Below are positions 8,958 through 18,194 of a stretch of 64,000 bases of DNA, piece by piece (within the stretch, counting starts at the first letter, position 1; every line of letters starts with the position of its first letter). The translations under genes were made by a program, and so were the position numbers. The DNA is from Thermosipho japonicus (lineage in GTDB: Bacteria > Thermotogota > Thermotogae > Thermotogales > Fervidobacteriaceae). The stretch spans positions 62,001-126,000 of the forward strand of contig NZ_JACHEX010000004.1 in NCBI RefSeq assembly GCF_014201655.1. The letters run 5' to 3'. The notes under the pieces are model-generated. The model had not been told where the DNA came from, ran no database searches, and saw only the letters and a list, made by a program, of their open reading frames with translations.

Positions 8958-9773
8958 ATGGTAGAAAAGATTATTGAATGGATAAGAAAAGATGAAGGTC
9001 TTGTTGATTTTTCAGCGTATCCTTTAAAAGGAAAAGTTGCAAAATCTATTATAATTTTAAAAGATTCTGCGGTTTTGTCAGGGCTTGAACTTGTAAAAGA
9101 AGTTTTTAGAAAATTTAATATTGAATTTGAAACAAGTTATGAAGATGGAATGTATGTAAATGAAAATAGTATAATTTTTACATTAAGGGGAGATGCTTAT
9201 AACTTATTGGTAATTGAGAGAAGTGTACTAAATCTTCTTTCACTTATGAGTGGTGTTGCAACAAAAGTAGCTAAGTTGTCTAAAAAAGCAAAAGAATATA
9301 ATATTATAATTGCTGCTACAAGGAAAACTATACCTTTTGTTGGAGATTTGCAAAAGATTGCAGTTTTACATGGCGGAGGTAATACTCACAGATTGAATCT
9401 TTCTGATACTGTAATGATTAAAGATAATCATAAGAAAATATATAAAGGTATAAAGAATGCTGTAGAGGCCGTAAAAGTTATAAAGTCCTTTACATCAAAA
9501 ATAGAAGTAGAAGTTGAGGATTTTGAAGAATTGAAAGAATGTCTTGATCTAGAAGTAAATATAATTATGCTTGATAATTTCTCGCCTGAAGATATAAAAG
9601 AAGCTATTAAAATTATTAAAGAAAAAAGGAAGGATATAATAATAGAAATTTCGGGTGGAATAAACGAGAAAAATCTTGATAAATATTTAATAAAGGGTGT
9701 TGATGTTATTTCAATAGGGAAATTAACCAGTGAAGTTCAATATGTTGATTTTTCTATGGAAGTCATTGATTAA
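8958..9773 (+). CDS. nadC: Nicotinate-nucleotide pyrophosphorylase (quinolinate phosphoribosyltransferase)
   Basis: This 271-residue type II phosphoribosyltransferase converts quinolinate and PRPP to nicotinate mononucleotide and CO2. Family landmarks are RSVLNLLSLMSGVAT (about 92-106), the ATRKTIPF substrate-binding segment with conserved Arg-Lys, HGGGNTHRLNLSDTVMIKDNH, VEVEDFEE, IMLDNFSPEDI and ISGGINEKNL. The length is normal. It is the last gene of the nadX-nadA-nadC operon. Its last 11 bases overlap the end of the degenerate reverse-strand GGDEF gene. No separate terminator is obvious. Confidence 0.95.
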   Translation: MVEKIIEWIRKDEGLVDFSAYPLKGKVAKSIIILKDSAVLSGLELVKEVFRKFNIEFETSYEDGMYVNENSIIFTLRGDAYNLLVIERSVLNLLSLMSGVATKVAKLSKKAKEYNIIIAATRKTIPFVGDLQKIAVLHGGGNTHRLNLSDTVMIKDNHKKIYKGIKNAVEAVKVIKSFTSKIEVEVEDFEELKECLDLEVNIIMLDNFSPEDIKEAIKIIKEKRKDIIIEISGGINEKNLDKYLIKGVDVISIGKLTSEVQYVDFSMEVID

Positions 9774-11257
9774 TAATTATTCTATTTCTTCCTAGATTTT
9801 TGGCTATGTATAAATTTTCATCGGCTTTTTTAATAATTTTGTTATAATCTTTTTCTTGTGGAATTTTACTTACAGCACCAATACTAATTGTAAGTTGAAT
9901 GCTTTTTTCATCAATTAGTATTGGTGTTTCTTTTACTTTCTTTCTAAGATTTTCAAGAAGTTCAAAGAAGTTTTCTTTGTTCTTTGAAAGGTAATATATT
10001 ACAAATTCTTCACCACCGTATCTGAAAATGTTATCTGAAACTCTTTGAAAGTTTAATTTGAAAATTTCTGAAATTTTTTCAGATAAGTATCACCTACAAG
10101 ATGCCCATAGTAATCATTTATTTTTTTGAAGTGATCAATATCTATAATTGCAAAATTGAGGTACATGTTTTCTCTTTTTGATAAGGAAAAATCTTTTGGA
10201 AATTTTTGATTAAATTCTCTTCTGTTGTACAAATTAGTCAATGGATCTCTTATTGAAAGTTCACTTAACATCTTGTTTTTTTCTTTAAGTTCATTTGTTT
10301 TTTGAAAGATTATGTTTTCCTTATTTTAAAGAGTATATTTTAATTTATTGCTAACGCTGTTGAAAGTATTTACGAAAACTTTAATTTCTTCTTCCATACC
10401 TTCCTCAAGCTCAACTGCTTCAAAGTGTTTTTCTGAAAATTTTGATAAAGTACTGGATATTTTATTTAAATAATAACCGATGTTTTTTGATAATTTTTTT
10501 GATAAAAAGTATGAAATAAGTATTGCAACAAAAAACATTAGTAAATAATATAAAACGTATGAAAATAGTATTCTTAGTAAATAGTATTTATCTTTCACTA
10601 TGTAAAATTTTTCGTTTAAATCAAAAACTCCGAAACATTCAAGATTTGTAGTTTTTTTTTTATAATATCTTTTTCTGGATTATAACAAATATAGTTTTCA
10701 TTCTTTTTAATCATAAGTTGTGAATCTAGTGGAAGATTATTTGATATTAAAAACTTTTTGTATAAATTGCCAAGATCTATTATCGTTATATAGTTAACAT
10801 TTTCAATTATTGCTATTTTATTTTTTAAGATGTAATGAATTTCATTTTTATTTATATAGTAATTTTTGGATAAATCAATATTGTTATCGATTTTGCCAAA
10901 AATGTAGTTAGGTTTATTATTAACGTTAATGAAAATATTTTTAATAAATTCATTTTTGTTTATTAATTCATTGATGCTTTTTTTAATTGATATAATGGAA
11001 AAATTTTTTAGTATTTTATTTTGCCCAAATAAAAATACAAAATCGTTACTGTAAATTACTTTATTATTATTTTGTTTTATGTATTGTTCAATGCTATTAA
11101 AGTATGAGTTAAAATTCTTGGTTAAAAGAATTAATTCTTCTTTTTCTCGCTTTATTGTTCTTGAGATTTCATATATTGATGTAATAATTAAAATAATAGA
11201 TGATGTTATAAAAATTGAAAATAAAAGTGCTCTAAAAATCTTTTTTTGTAAAGTCAT
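9763..11257 (-). pseudogene. Degenerate membrane-bound diguanylate cyclase (GGDEF)
   Basis: The intact protein would have had an N-terminal membrane helix (residues about 8-28), an extracytoplasmic region, a second helix near 10520-10590, a HAMP-like linker and a C-terminal GGDEF domain making cyclic di-GMP. The catalytic signature still reads RYGGEEF (10006-10026), and RDPLTNLYNRREF and NDYYGHLVGD are preserved. The reading frame is broken three times: a slip in a long T run near 10651-10661, an in-frame TAA at 10326-10328, and a frameshift near 10075-10090. It starts with ATGA overlapping the end of the solute-binding gene, so the pair was once a sensor unit. Breaks at homopolymers could partly be sequencing errors, but the TAA argues for real decay. 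Confidence 0.85.
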
Positions 11258-12157
11258 TTTATCAGTCCAATTATGCTTAAGTATTCATAATAACTTATAT
11301 TGAAATACTTTTTAAATAGCTTATCAAACTTTCCACTATTTTTGTAATAATCTAAAGGCTTTTCAAATTGAGATGATAGTAATGTAGCATCTTTTGGGAA
11401 ACAAAAAGAAAGATATTCAACTTCTTTTGTCAAAGGAAATATAGGTTTTAAATTTTGTTTCATAAATAAAGTATTAAAATATTTTTGAACAAAAGAAAAA
11501 GAATCAATAATAGTGAAATCTGCTTTATTTTCAATGAGTTGTAAATATAAAAAGTATGGTGAATAATTTATATTTCTTTTTATTAATAATATTTCAACTT
11601 GCTCATTGCTAACTTTACTTTTATTAATATAAGCCAGTTTATTATTCTTGATTGTAACATTACTAATATCATAATCGATATTGTTTTCATTTAATATTTT
11701 TTGTAGAGTTTTAAAATAAGTAAAGTTTTCAAAAGTAATTATTTTTTTACCAACTAAATCTTTGATATTAGTAATTTCTTCGCCTTTTCTGCCAATTAAT
11801 ATCTCAACAATTTCAACAAATTTGATCATAGTTAAAGTTTTACTTCTTTCTTCAGTTATAGTAATAATATCAGCGATCATATCAATGGAATTAAAAATTG
11901 TATTTTCAAAATATTTTGAAAACTTATCAACTATTTTAAATTCAGGGTTTACTCCAAGATATTTTTGCAAATTCTGTGGCAATTTCATAGCAAAATCCAG
12001 TTTTTTCTTTGTTACTAGGGAAATAGACAACTTCACTTGGAATATTTCTAATTCCAATAGACATATTTCCTGTATCAAGTATTTTCATGAGATGTTGAGA
12101 AAATCCAATTAGACTAAATAGTATAAATAAAACTGTAAAGGTATGAAAAATTTTCAC
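11254..12157 (-). pseudogene. Frameshifted periplasmic solute-binding (family 3-like) sensor protein
   Basis: A GTG at 12157 with an upstream AGAAGGGA site opens a protein with a signal peptide (KIFHTFTVLFILFSLIGFS). It continues with GFCYEIATEFAK, the pattern seen in SBP_bac_3 amino-acid-binding proteins (usually EIAKxLG). One frameshift in the run of A residues near 11965-11975 then moves it to the frame that reads YLGVNPEF and on to the stop at 11254. Total length is about 300 residues. It lies five bases after bglA and overlaps the GGDEF gene by ATGA, so it probably supplied an extracytoplasmic sensor for that cyclase. The single homopolymer break may be a sequencing error. Confidence 0.7.
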
Positions 12158-12162
12158 AAGAT

Positions 12163-13479
12163 TTATTTCCCTTCTAAAAATTTTTTTAGCCATATAGCAC
12201 TATCTTTTAAATATCTTTTTTGAGTAGTATAATCAGTGTATACTATTCCAAATCTTTTTGAATATCCTTCTGCCCATTCAAAATTATCCATTAAAGTCCA
12301 GATAAAGTAACCTTTTAAATCTACTCCATCTTTTATCGCTTTAAGAGCATTTTCAAAATGAGATTTTAGATAGTTTATTCTGTATGTATCATGCACTTTT
12401 CCATTTTCAATCTTGTCTGGGCCAGCCATTCCATTTTCGGTTATATAAAGTGGGGTTTTGTATCTGTTGTAAATCTTTAAAAGCATATCGTATAATCCTT
12501 CAGGATAAATTTCCCAACCCATTTCTGTTTTTTCTAATTCACCTTCTATAGTTCTAAACATGAACGGTTCCTCAGGAGCATATTTGACTAGTTGTCTAGT
12601 GTAATAATTTATTCCGAAAAAGTCGATCTTTTTTGAAATAATATTCATATCATTTTCGAAAATTTCTATACCATTTCTTTGTAAAATTGCTCTTGCATTT
12701 TCTGGATACCTTCCAAAAATTATTGGATCATAAAACCATCCATTTGTTAATTCGTCAACTAAAAGAGCGACATAAAAATCTTCTTCTGTTTCATCAGCAG
12801 GCTCTACTTTAGTTGTAACATTTGTTATTCCTATTTTTCCATCTTTAACTAGATCCCTAAATGCTTCTACAGAATAACCATGAGCTCTTAATAAATTATG
12901 GTCAGTTTTAATAGCTTCTTGCAGATTTTTATGTCCTGGGGCATGAATTCCATAGAAATACCCAAGAAATGAAGAACACCATGGTTCATTTAATGTAATC
13001 CAGTGTTTTACTCTATCTCCAAAGTTTTGAAATAAAATTGATGAATAGTCTTGAAAATAAAGTGCTATGTCATCATTTAGCCAGCCGCCTTTTTCATATA
13101 AAAATAACGGAAGATCCCAGTGATAGATTGTAATAAACGGAGTTATATTATTTTCAAGTAATTTGTCAATTAGTTTGTTATAAAAGTCAAGGCCTTTTTC
13201 GTTTTTTTCTTTTGTATTTTTCATAACCCTTGGCCAAGATATTGAAAATCTATAGGCATCAAACCCTATATCCTTAATTATTTTTATATCTTCTTCGTAT
13301 CTATGATAATGGTCACAAGCAACATCACCGTTTTCATTATTTTTAATTTTTCCTGGAGTGTGTGAAAATACATCCCATATTGAAGGGACTTTTCCATCTT
13401 CATTATATGCACCTTCTATTTGATATGAAGCTGTTGCAACACCAAAAATAAAATCTTTTGGAAAATCGTTTCTTTCCAT
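12163..13479 (-). CDS. bglA: GH1 beta-glucosidase
   Basis: This 438-residue cytoplasmic family 1 glycosidase hydrolyses cello-oligosaccharides and other beta-glucosides with retention. The acid/base Glu165 is in TLNEPW and the nucleophile Glu348 is in YITENG. The N-terminal FPKDFIFGVATASYQIEGA and the SISWPRV segment are characteristic. Near the C-terminus WTLMDNFEWAEGY carries the subsite -1 tryptophan and glutamate. The start ATG 13479 has GAGGTGA upstream. It is the first gene of a unit that continues into the broken solute-binding and GGDEF genes. Its leader is partly duplicated at 16.9-17.05 kb. Confidence 0.95.
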   Translation of the reverse strand: MERNDFPKDFIFGVATASYQIEGAYNEDGKVPSIWDVFSHTPGKIKNNENGDVACDHYHRYEEDIKIIKDIGFDAYRFSISWPRVMKNTKEKNEKGLDFYNKLIDKLLENNITPFITIYHWDLPLFLYEKGGWLNDDIALYFQDYSSILFQNFGDRVKHWITLNEPWCSSFLGYFYGIHAPGHKNLQEAIKTDHNLLRAHGYSVEAFRDLVKDGKIGITNVTTKVEPADETEEDFYVALLVDELTNGWFYDPIIFGRYPENARAILQRNGIEIFENDMNIISKKIDFFGINYYTRQLVKYAPEEPFMFRTIEGELEKTEMGWEIYPEGLYDMLLKIYNRYKTPLYITENGMAGPDKIENGKVHDTYRINYLKSHFENALKAIKDGVDLKGYFIWTLMDNFEWAEGYSKRFGIVYTDYTTQKRYLKDSAIWLKKFLEGK

Positions 13480-13630
13480 TTTTTCACCTCATTTCTTCTT
13501 GTTTATTAATTCTATTATATCACTATAACTAAAAAATTTTTTCGACATGTAGATATATTTATATGTGAAGTAAATTACGATTACAATTAATAATATTATA
13601 TGTGTTTGTTCAACAATTTTTTAATATCAT
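13477..13630 (-). repeat. bglA leader, copy B of a diverged duplicated 5' region
   Basis: The bglA upstream region shares blocks in the same order with 16905-17046. The clearest shared block is TTTGTTCAAC-(1-2 nt)-TTTTTTAATATCAT at 13605-13630. Weaker blocks cover an AAATTTTTT run and the ATGAG-purine-ATGGA start region. Confidence 0.5.
13514..13522 (-). promoter_or_regulatory. Extended -10 promoter of bglA
   Basis: On the minus strand the sequence is TGATATAAT, a perfect TGnTATAAT extended -10 element, 35 bases upstream of the bglA start. Confidence 0.65.
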
Positions 13631-13657
13631 AACAGTTCAAAAAAATGAAAAAAGTAG

Positions 13658-13663
13658 TATAAT
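13658..13663 (+). promoter_or_regulatory. -10 box upstream of the TauE-family gene
   Basis: TATAAT lies 35 bases before the TTG start. A poor -35 (GTTCAA, 13635-13640) is spaced 17 bp upstream. Confidence 0.45.
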
Positions 13664-13698
13664 TAGTTAGGAATAAAAACAAAAAGGAGTTGACAAAA

Positions 13699-14463
13699 TT
13701 GCATTTATCAATTTTTGAATACTTATTTTTGTTTTTCATGATATTTTTCGCAGGTTTTGTAGATTCTATAGCAGGTGGTGGAGGACTTATCTCACTTCCT
13801 GCTTACTTATTTTTAGGTATCCCTTCTCATAATGCACTTGCAACTAATAAACTCTCATCTTCGATTGGGAGCATATTTAGCGCATTTAGGTATTCTAAAG
13901 AAAAGTATGTTATATTTGATGTTGGTATTATTTCAGCTATTTTTTCAATTTTGGGTTCTTTTCTTGGTGCTAAACTTGCTCTTTTAATTTCAGACTCTTA
14001 TTTAAAAGTAATGATTTCTGTTTTAATTGTCATTGCTGGTGTTTTTATGTTATTGAATAAAGGAAGAAAGGTAATTAGTAAAATGCCAGAAATTTCGTTT
14101 AAAAAGAAATTTTTTATTTCAAGTTCTATAGGTTTTATAATTGGAATGTATGATGGCTTTTTTGGGCCTGGAACAGGTACATTTTTGATAATTATGTATA
14201 CTAGCTTTCTTTCATTTGATTCAATAAGTGCTAGTGCCACAGCAAAAATTGTTAATTTATCTTCCAACATTAGTGCACTTATTACTTTTCTAATTAATGA
14301 TAAGGTACTTTTTTATATAGGGCTTCCCGCAGCATTTTTTGGAATTTTAGGAAATTGGATTGGTTCAGGATTAGCTATAAAGAAAGGAGATAAAATAATA
14401 AAACCAATTGTGTTAGTAATATTATTTTTGGTAGTTTTTAAATCTTTAAGAGAGTTAATTTAA
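13699..14463 (+). CDS. TauE/SafE-family membrane permease
   Basis: This integral membrane protein of about 254 residues has roughly eight hydrophobic helices. Its two half-repeats start with the family pattern AGFVDSIAGGGGLISLP (about 18-34) and GMYDGFFGPGTGTF. These proteins are linked to export of sulfite, sulfonates or other organic anions. No substrate can be assigned here. I chose TTG 13699 because AAGGAG (13684-13689) is spaced nine bases from it; the TTG at 13690 directly abuts the ribosome site. The gene is divergent from bglA. Confidence 0.85.
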   Translation: MHLSIFEYLFLFFMIFFAGFVDSIAGGGGLISLPAYLFLGIPSHNALATNKLSSSIGSIFSAFRYSKEKYVIFDVGIISAIFSILGSFLGAKLALLISDSYLKVMISVLIVIAGVFMLLNKGRKVISKMPEISFKKKFFISSSIGFIIGMYDGFFGPGTGTFLIIMYTSFLSFDSISASATAKIVNLSSNISALITFLINDKVLFYIGLPAAFFGILGNWIGSGLAIKKGDKIIKPIVLVILFLVVFKSLRELI

Positions 14464-14488
14464 TAATTTTATTTTAATGCCTCCGTTA

Positions 14489-14497
14489 TGATATAAT
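14489..14497 (+). promoter_or_regulatory. Extended -10 promoter of the 14.5-kb secreted protein gene
   Basis: TGATATAAT is a perfect extended -10 element 31 bases before the ATG. A GGAGGCGAT ribosome site follows. Confidence 0.6.
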
Positions 14498-14527
14498 TTT
14501 AGTAACTTATTTTTTGGAGGCGATATT

Positions 14528-15148
14528 ATGAAAAAAATCATAGTTTTTTTATTACTTGTTTTTACTATATTTTTATTTTCAACAACAATAAATTATGTTT
14601 TAGTTGTTCCAAGTGATATTTTAGTTTCTGAAATAACAAGTTTGATTAATAATTTAGAAAGTTATGATTTTAAAATTTCTCTTACAGATTATGGTTTGAG
14701 TAAAAAAAATTATGAATATCTTTATTCGCCATACGATGAGTATTTTAAAAATCATATTTTGACACTTTTAAGTTATTTTTCTAATAGGGATGTTAATTCT
14801 GATTATATATTACCATTAGATTTTGTATCTGAGTATCAAGTACAGGGTGATCTATATCTATATTCAGTATCTTTATTTGACTCGGATTTGAATTTGCTTT
14901 ATAATGCTTTTAATAAAATTGCTTATGATTCAAATAATTCAATAAATTCTGAAGCGTTAACCATTTATAGTTATCTATCTAGTTTGTTAAATTCAATGTT
15001 TGATGATGACTCTCCAAAAAACTATGATATAGACTATGTAATAGCATCAGTTTATATTGATACACATGATGAAGGTTATCTAGTTTTTGAAATTGGATTT
15101 ATTTCTCAAAATAATAGAAAAATTGATTTAATATATTATACTTTTTAG
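14528..15148 (+). CDS. Secreted protein of unknown function
   Basis: I do not recognise this 206-residue protein. It begins with a clear signal peptide (KKIIVFLLLVFTIFLFSTT), so it is exported to the periplasm or the toga space. The mature part is acidic and rich in Ser, Asn, Asp and Tyr, with no cysteine and no obvious motif or repeat. It starts with ATG behind GGAGGCG and has its own extended -10 promoter. The PepV gene begins 36 bases after its stop, so it may be co-transcribed with that peptidase. It is probably lineage-specific. Confidence 0.7.
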   Translation: MKKIIVFLLLVFTIFLFSTTINYVLVVPSDILVSEITSLINNLESYDFKISLTDYGLSKKNYEYLYSPYDEYFKNHILTLLSYFSNRDVNSDYILPLDFVSEYQVQGDLYLYSVSLFDSDLNLLYNAFNKIAYDSNNSINSEALTIYSYLSSLLNSMFDDDSPKNYDIDYVIASVYIDTHDEGYLVFEIGFISQNNRKIDLIYYTF

Positions 15149-15184
15149 TTTTTAAAAAGAATTTGTAAAATAAGGGGGATGACT

Positions 15185-16579
15185 ATGGAAAAAATTGTTG
15201 AAGATGCGATTGATAAACTTGTTGATAAGTATTTTGATGAAATATTAGAAAATCTTGAAAAGCTAATTGAAATTAAGTCGGTGATGGGACCGGCAAGTCA
15301 AGATGCACCATTTGGAGTAGGGCCTGCAATGGCATTAAGTGAAGCATTAAAGATTTCAAAAAAGTTAGGTTTTGAAACTAAAAATATTGATTTTTATGCT
15401 GGGCATGTCACTTTTGGAAATACAGGCAAACTTTACGGGATATTAGGACACTTAGATGTAGTTCCTGAAGGAGATCTAGAAAAATGGGAAACAGATCCTT
15501 ATAAACTTGTAATTAGAGATGGAAAAATGTTTGGAAGAGGAGTTTCAGATGACAAAGGTCCAACTATTGGAGCTTTGTATGCTTTAAAGATAGCATCTGA
15601 GCTAGTAAAAACTCCAAGAAACACTGTTAGGTTAATTTTTGGAACAAATGAGGAAAACGGTTCAAAATGTTTAAAATATTATTTCAAAAATGAACCATAT
15701 CCAGATGTTGCAGTAACACCTGATGGAACATTTCCACTTGTTTTTGCAGAAAAAGGAAATACAACTTATAAAATAAGTACTTATCTTGGTAATGATTATA
15801 ATACTAAATTAATAAAGATGAAAGCGGGGACTGCAGTTAATGTTGTTCCAGAAGAGTGTAACGTAGTTATAGAAACTGATAAGGTAAATGAAATAGCTTA
15901 TCTTGTTGAAAACTTTAGTACAAAGTGTAAATTAAAATATGAAGTTAATGGAAATAGAATATCAATAACAACTATTGGAAAATCTGCACATGCTTCAACT
16001 CCACAACTTGGCTTAAATTCTATTGCATGTATGTTAAATCTTTTATCAAACATTGATTTTGGTAAGGATAATTTTGTAATAAGAGTTTTGAATGAAAAAC
16101 TTGGTTTGGATATTAATGGTATCGGTCTTGGTATTTATGCTAAAGATATTGCAAGTGGAGAACTTACCTGTAATTTAGGAACAATTAACCTTGAAAATGG
16201 ATATTTAGAAGCCAAAATTAATATAAGGTATCCAATATTTATGAATGTAGAAATGATTACTAATCAGATTAAAGAAGCTTTTAAAGAATTTGATGTTATT
16301 CAAATTTCACACAGTAAATCATTATATGTTTCTAAAGACAGTGAACTTGTAAAGATGTTACTTAAGGTGTACAGAGATGTTACTAAAGATGAAACAGAAC
16401 CTATAGCATTGGGGGGAGGAACTTATGCTAAATCTGTGCCTTATGGAGTAGCGTTTGGTGCAGTATTTCCAGGAGAAGATACAGGTATGCATCAACCTAA
16501 TGAACATTGGTCACTAGAATCTTATAAGAAATTTATTAGAATATATGCAAGACTGATTTATAAGTGGTTATCTGAATAA
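15185..16579 (+). CDS. pepV: Dipeptidase PepV-like (M20 metallopeptidase)
   Basis: This 464-residue zinc peptidase of family M20 cleaves dipeptides and N-terminal residues of short peptides in the cytoplasm. Metal-binding and catalytic segments are visible: GHLDVVPEGD (first metal His and catalytic Asp), GVSDDKGP (bridging Asp), GTNEENGS (catalytic Glu and metal Glu), and a late GMHQPNE. Between the halves lies a long lid domain typical of PepV. I prefer ATG 15185, which is seven bases from GGGGG (15173-15177); ATG 15179 is too close. A strong bidirectional terminator follows. It lies convergent to the peptide-related reverse-strand cluster at 17.1-20.9 kb. Confidence 0.9.
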   Translation: MEKIVEDAIDKLVDKYFDEILENLEKLIEIKSVMGPASQDAPFGVGPAMALSEALKISKKLGFETKNIDFYAGHVTFGNTGKLYGILGHLDVVPEGDLEKWETDPYKLVIRDGKMFGRGVSDDKGPTIGALYALKIASELVKTPRNTVRLIFGTNEENGSKCLKYYFKNEPYPDVAVTPDGTFPLVFAEKGNTTYKISTYLGNDYNTKLIKMKAGTAVNVVPEECNVVIETDKVNEIAYLVENFSTKCKLKYEVNGNRISITTIGKSAHASTPQLGLNSIACMLNLLSNIDFGKDNFVIRVLNEKLGLDINGIGLGIYAKDIASGELTCNLGTINLENGYLEAKINIRYPIFMNVEMITNQIKEAFKEFDVIQISHSKSLYVSKDSELVKMLLKVYRDVTKDETEPIALGGGTYAKSVPYGVAFGAVFPGEDTGMHQPNEHWSLESYKKFIRIYARLIYKWLSE

Positions 16580-16597
16580 ATTTATTTTATGCTGATT

Positions 16598-16632
16598 AAA
16601 CTACCCTACTAAATTTAGTGGGGTAGTTTTTG
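16598..16632. terminator. Intrinsic terminator after pepV
   Basis: Arms AAACTACCC and GGGTAGTTT enclose ACTAAATTTAGT with one mismatched pair. The whole forms a long hairpin followed by TTTTTG on the + strand. Confidence 0.85.
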
Positions 16633-16754
16633 TTAAAGGTGATTTTAAGTTGATTATACATTATGAGTTTGCTCTGATTGTGTAATGTTGTAAAATGCTG
16701 GAAAATCTCATGATTAAATAATTTTAAATAATCCACTCTCGCTAACTTCTCTTC

Positions 16755-16907
16755 TTACCTCACCGGTATTATGTCTTCTATCTCACTTGTATAGAGTATT
16801 TCATATGGGGAAGAATTTACCTGTTTATCCACGTTTAAATTTCTGACAAGTAAAACAATTGATAAAAAATTTAAAACTGAAAATACTACACCTTTTTTAT
16901 TCTCCAT
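16755..16907 (-). CDS. Possible 50-residue membrane peptide behind a bglA-like leader
   Basis: This is an unrecognised 50-codon reading frame. From ATG 16907 it encodes ENKKGVVFSVLNFLSIVLLV, a single hydrophobic segment, then a polar tail ending EIEDIIPVR. The only argument for its being real is the upstream sequence, which resembles the bglA leader down to the ATGAG-purine-ATGGA start region. The ribosome site (GAGAGGA) is close to the ATG. The rest of the 16633-17145 gap holds no gene I can support, only AT-rich sequence with a short TA run at 17010-17021. It may be the residue of a decayed gene. Confidence 0.25.
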   Translation of the reverse strand: MENKKGVVFSVLNFLSIVLLVRNLNVDKQVNSSPYEILYTSEIEDIIPVR

Positions 16908-17046
16908 TTCCTCTCTCATTTTTGTTATATGTACAAAAAATTTCTTAAAACGTGGATATATATTATGTAAAAGAAAGTAAGATTGTAAAAAATAGAAAAC
17001 AATACATAGTATATATATATATTTGTTCAACGTTTTTTAATATCAT
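16905..17046 (-). repeat. Diverged copy A of the bglA leader
   Basis: The core TTTGTTCAACGTTTTTT plus AATATCAT (17022-17046) matches 13605-13630 except at a 1-2-nt indel. The sequence toward the ATG aligns loosely with the bglA leader in block order. Confidence 0.5.
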
Positions 17047-17145
17047 TCAAAAACAAAAAAACACACTAAAAAAACTGACCAAATTATCACCCTTTTTTAT
17101 ATGATAAACATAGTGATGGTTTAATTTACAAAAATTTTTTACATA

Positions 17146-18180
17146 CTACTGTATTGCTATATAATAAGGAATTTCTGTTTTGTATTTTCCCCTAAATTTT
17201 TTTTCCTTTATCATTAATGCACTGTCAAGGTCGTGAAATTCAAAAGCACCAATTCCAAGTGCAAAATGAACACTTTGATTTATTCCTAAACTTGATTCTC
17301 CCATGCATCCAATCATTAAATGTAAATTTGCTGCTTTTACAATTTCGACTATAGCCAATGCATCAGAAATTCCACTTTTCATGAGCTTAATGTTTATATA
17401 GTCAACTGCTTCTTCTTTTATTAACCTCATAACGTCATATTTTGTTTTTGCGCTTTCATCAGCTCCAACAGGAAATGGCGAATGGAACCTAACAAATTTT
17501 AATCCTTCTATATCATGTGCTTTTACTGGTTGCTCAAAAACATTTATATCTATTCCTTTTTTGTATAATTCATTCACAAAAATAATAGCTTCTTTTGGAG
17601 TATATCCCATATTAGCATCGACAATATATTTTGCACCTTTTGTTTTTTCATAAATTCTTTCAAGGGCTTCGATATCTTCTTTTAAATTTTCACCAACTTT
17701 TATTTTTATTATTCTAAAACCTTCTTTGAAAATTTTCACTGCATCATTTACTCTGTCATCTATTTTGCCAATTGAAACTGTTTTATCAGTTTCAATCTTT
17801 TCTCTAGCACCACCTAATAATTTATAAACTGGTAAGCCTATTTCTTCAGATAACGCATCTAAAACGGCATATTGAACTGCTGCTTTAATGCTTGGAAAGG
17901 CAAAAAATTTATCCAAAATATCGAAAATTTGTCTGTAATTTTTGACATCATACCCTTTTATCATGTCATTTATAATGGATTCAAGTGCAGGCAAAGTTTC
18001 TACTTTTTCTCCATTTACTCTAAAAGACGGAGATGCTTCTCCAAAACCAAGTATACCGTTTTCTAATTCGATACATATCTCAATGTTGCTTGTTTTAGTT
18101 GAGATACTATTTGTAATATGAAATGGTTTTTCATATTCGAAAGTATTTAATTTGAATTTTACTGATTTTATTTTACCCAT
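17146..18180 (-). CDS. L-Ala-D/L-Glu epimerase (enolase superfamily)
   Basis: This 344-residue member of the mandelate-racemase/muconate-lactonising group resembles the dipeptide epimerase known from Thermotoga maritima and B. subtilis YkfB. That enzyme interconverts L-Ala-D-Glu and L-Ala-L-Glu from murein peptides. Catalytic and metal residues are in place: the KxK at Lys159/Lys161 (IIKIKVG), metal ligands Asp188 (VDANMGY), Glu216 (FEQP) and Asp241 (GADES), and the second catalytic Lys265 (INIKLMKSG). Start ATG 18180 follows AAAGGGGGAA. It is the last gene of a reverse-strand cluster with a transglutaminase-like protein, a Crp-type regulator and pyroglutamyl peptidase, which fits peptide salvage. 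Substrate specificity is inferred from family and context. Confidence 0.85.
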   Translation of the reverse strand: MGKIKSVKFKLNTFEYEKPFHITNSISTKTSNIEICIELENGILGFGEASPSFRVNGEKVETLPALESIINDMIKGYDVKNYRQIFDILDKFFAFPSIKAAVQYAVLDALSEEIGLPVYKLLGGAREKIETDKTVSIGKIDDRVNDAVKIFKEGFRIIKIKVGENLKEDIEALERIYEKTKGAKYIVDANMGYTPKEAIIFVNELYKKGIDINVFEQPVKAHDIEGLKFVRFHSPFPVGADESAKTKYDVMRLIKEEAVDYINIKLMKSGISDALAIVEIVKAANLHLMIGCMGESSLGINQSVHFALGIGAFEFHDLDSALMIKEKKFRGKYKTEIPYYIAIQ

Positions 18181-18194
18181 TTTTTATTCCCCCT

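Noticed and set aside
17010-17021. TA dinucleotide run
   Set aside because: A short low-complexity stretch at this base composition, with no evidence of a functional repeat beyond the leader duplication already noted.
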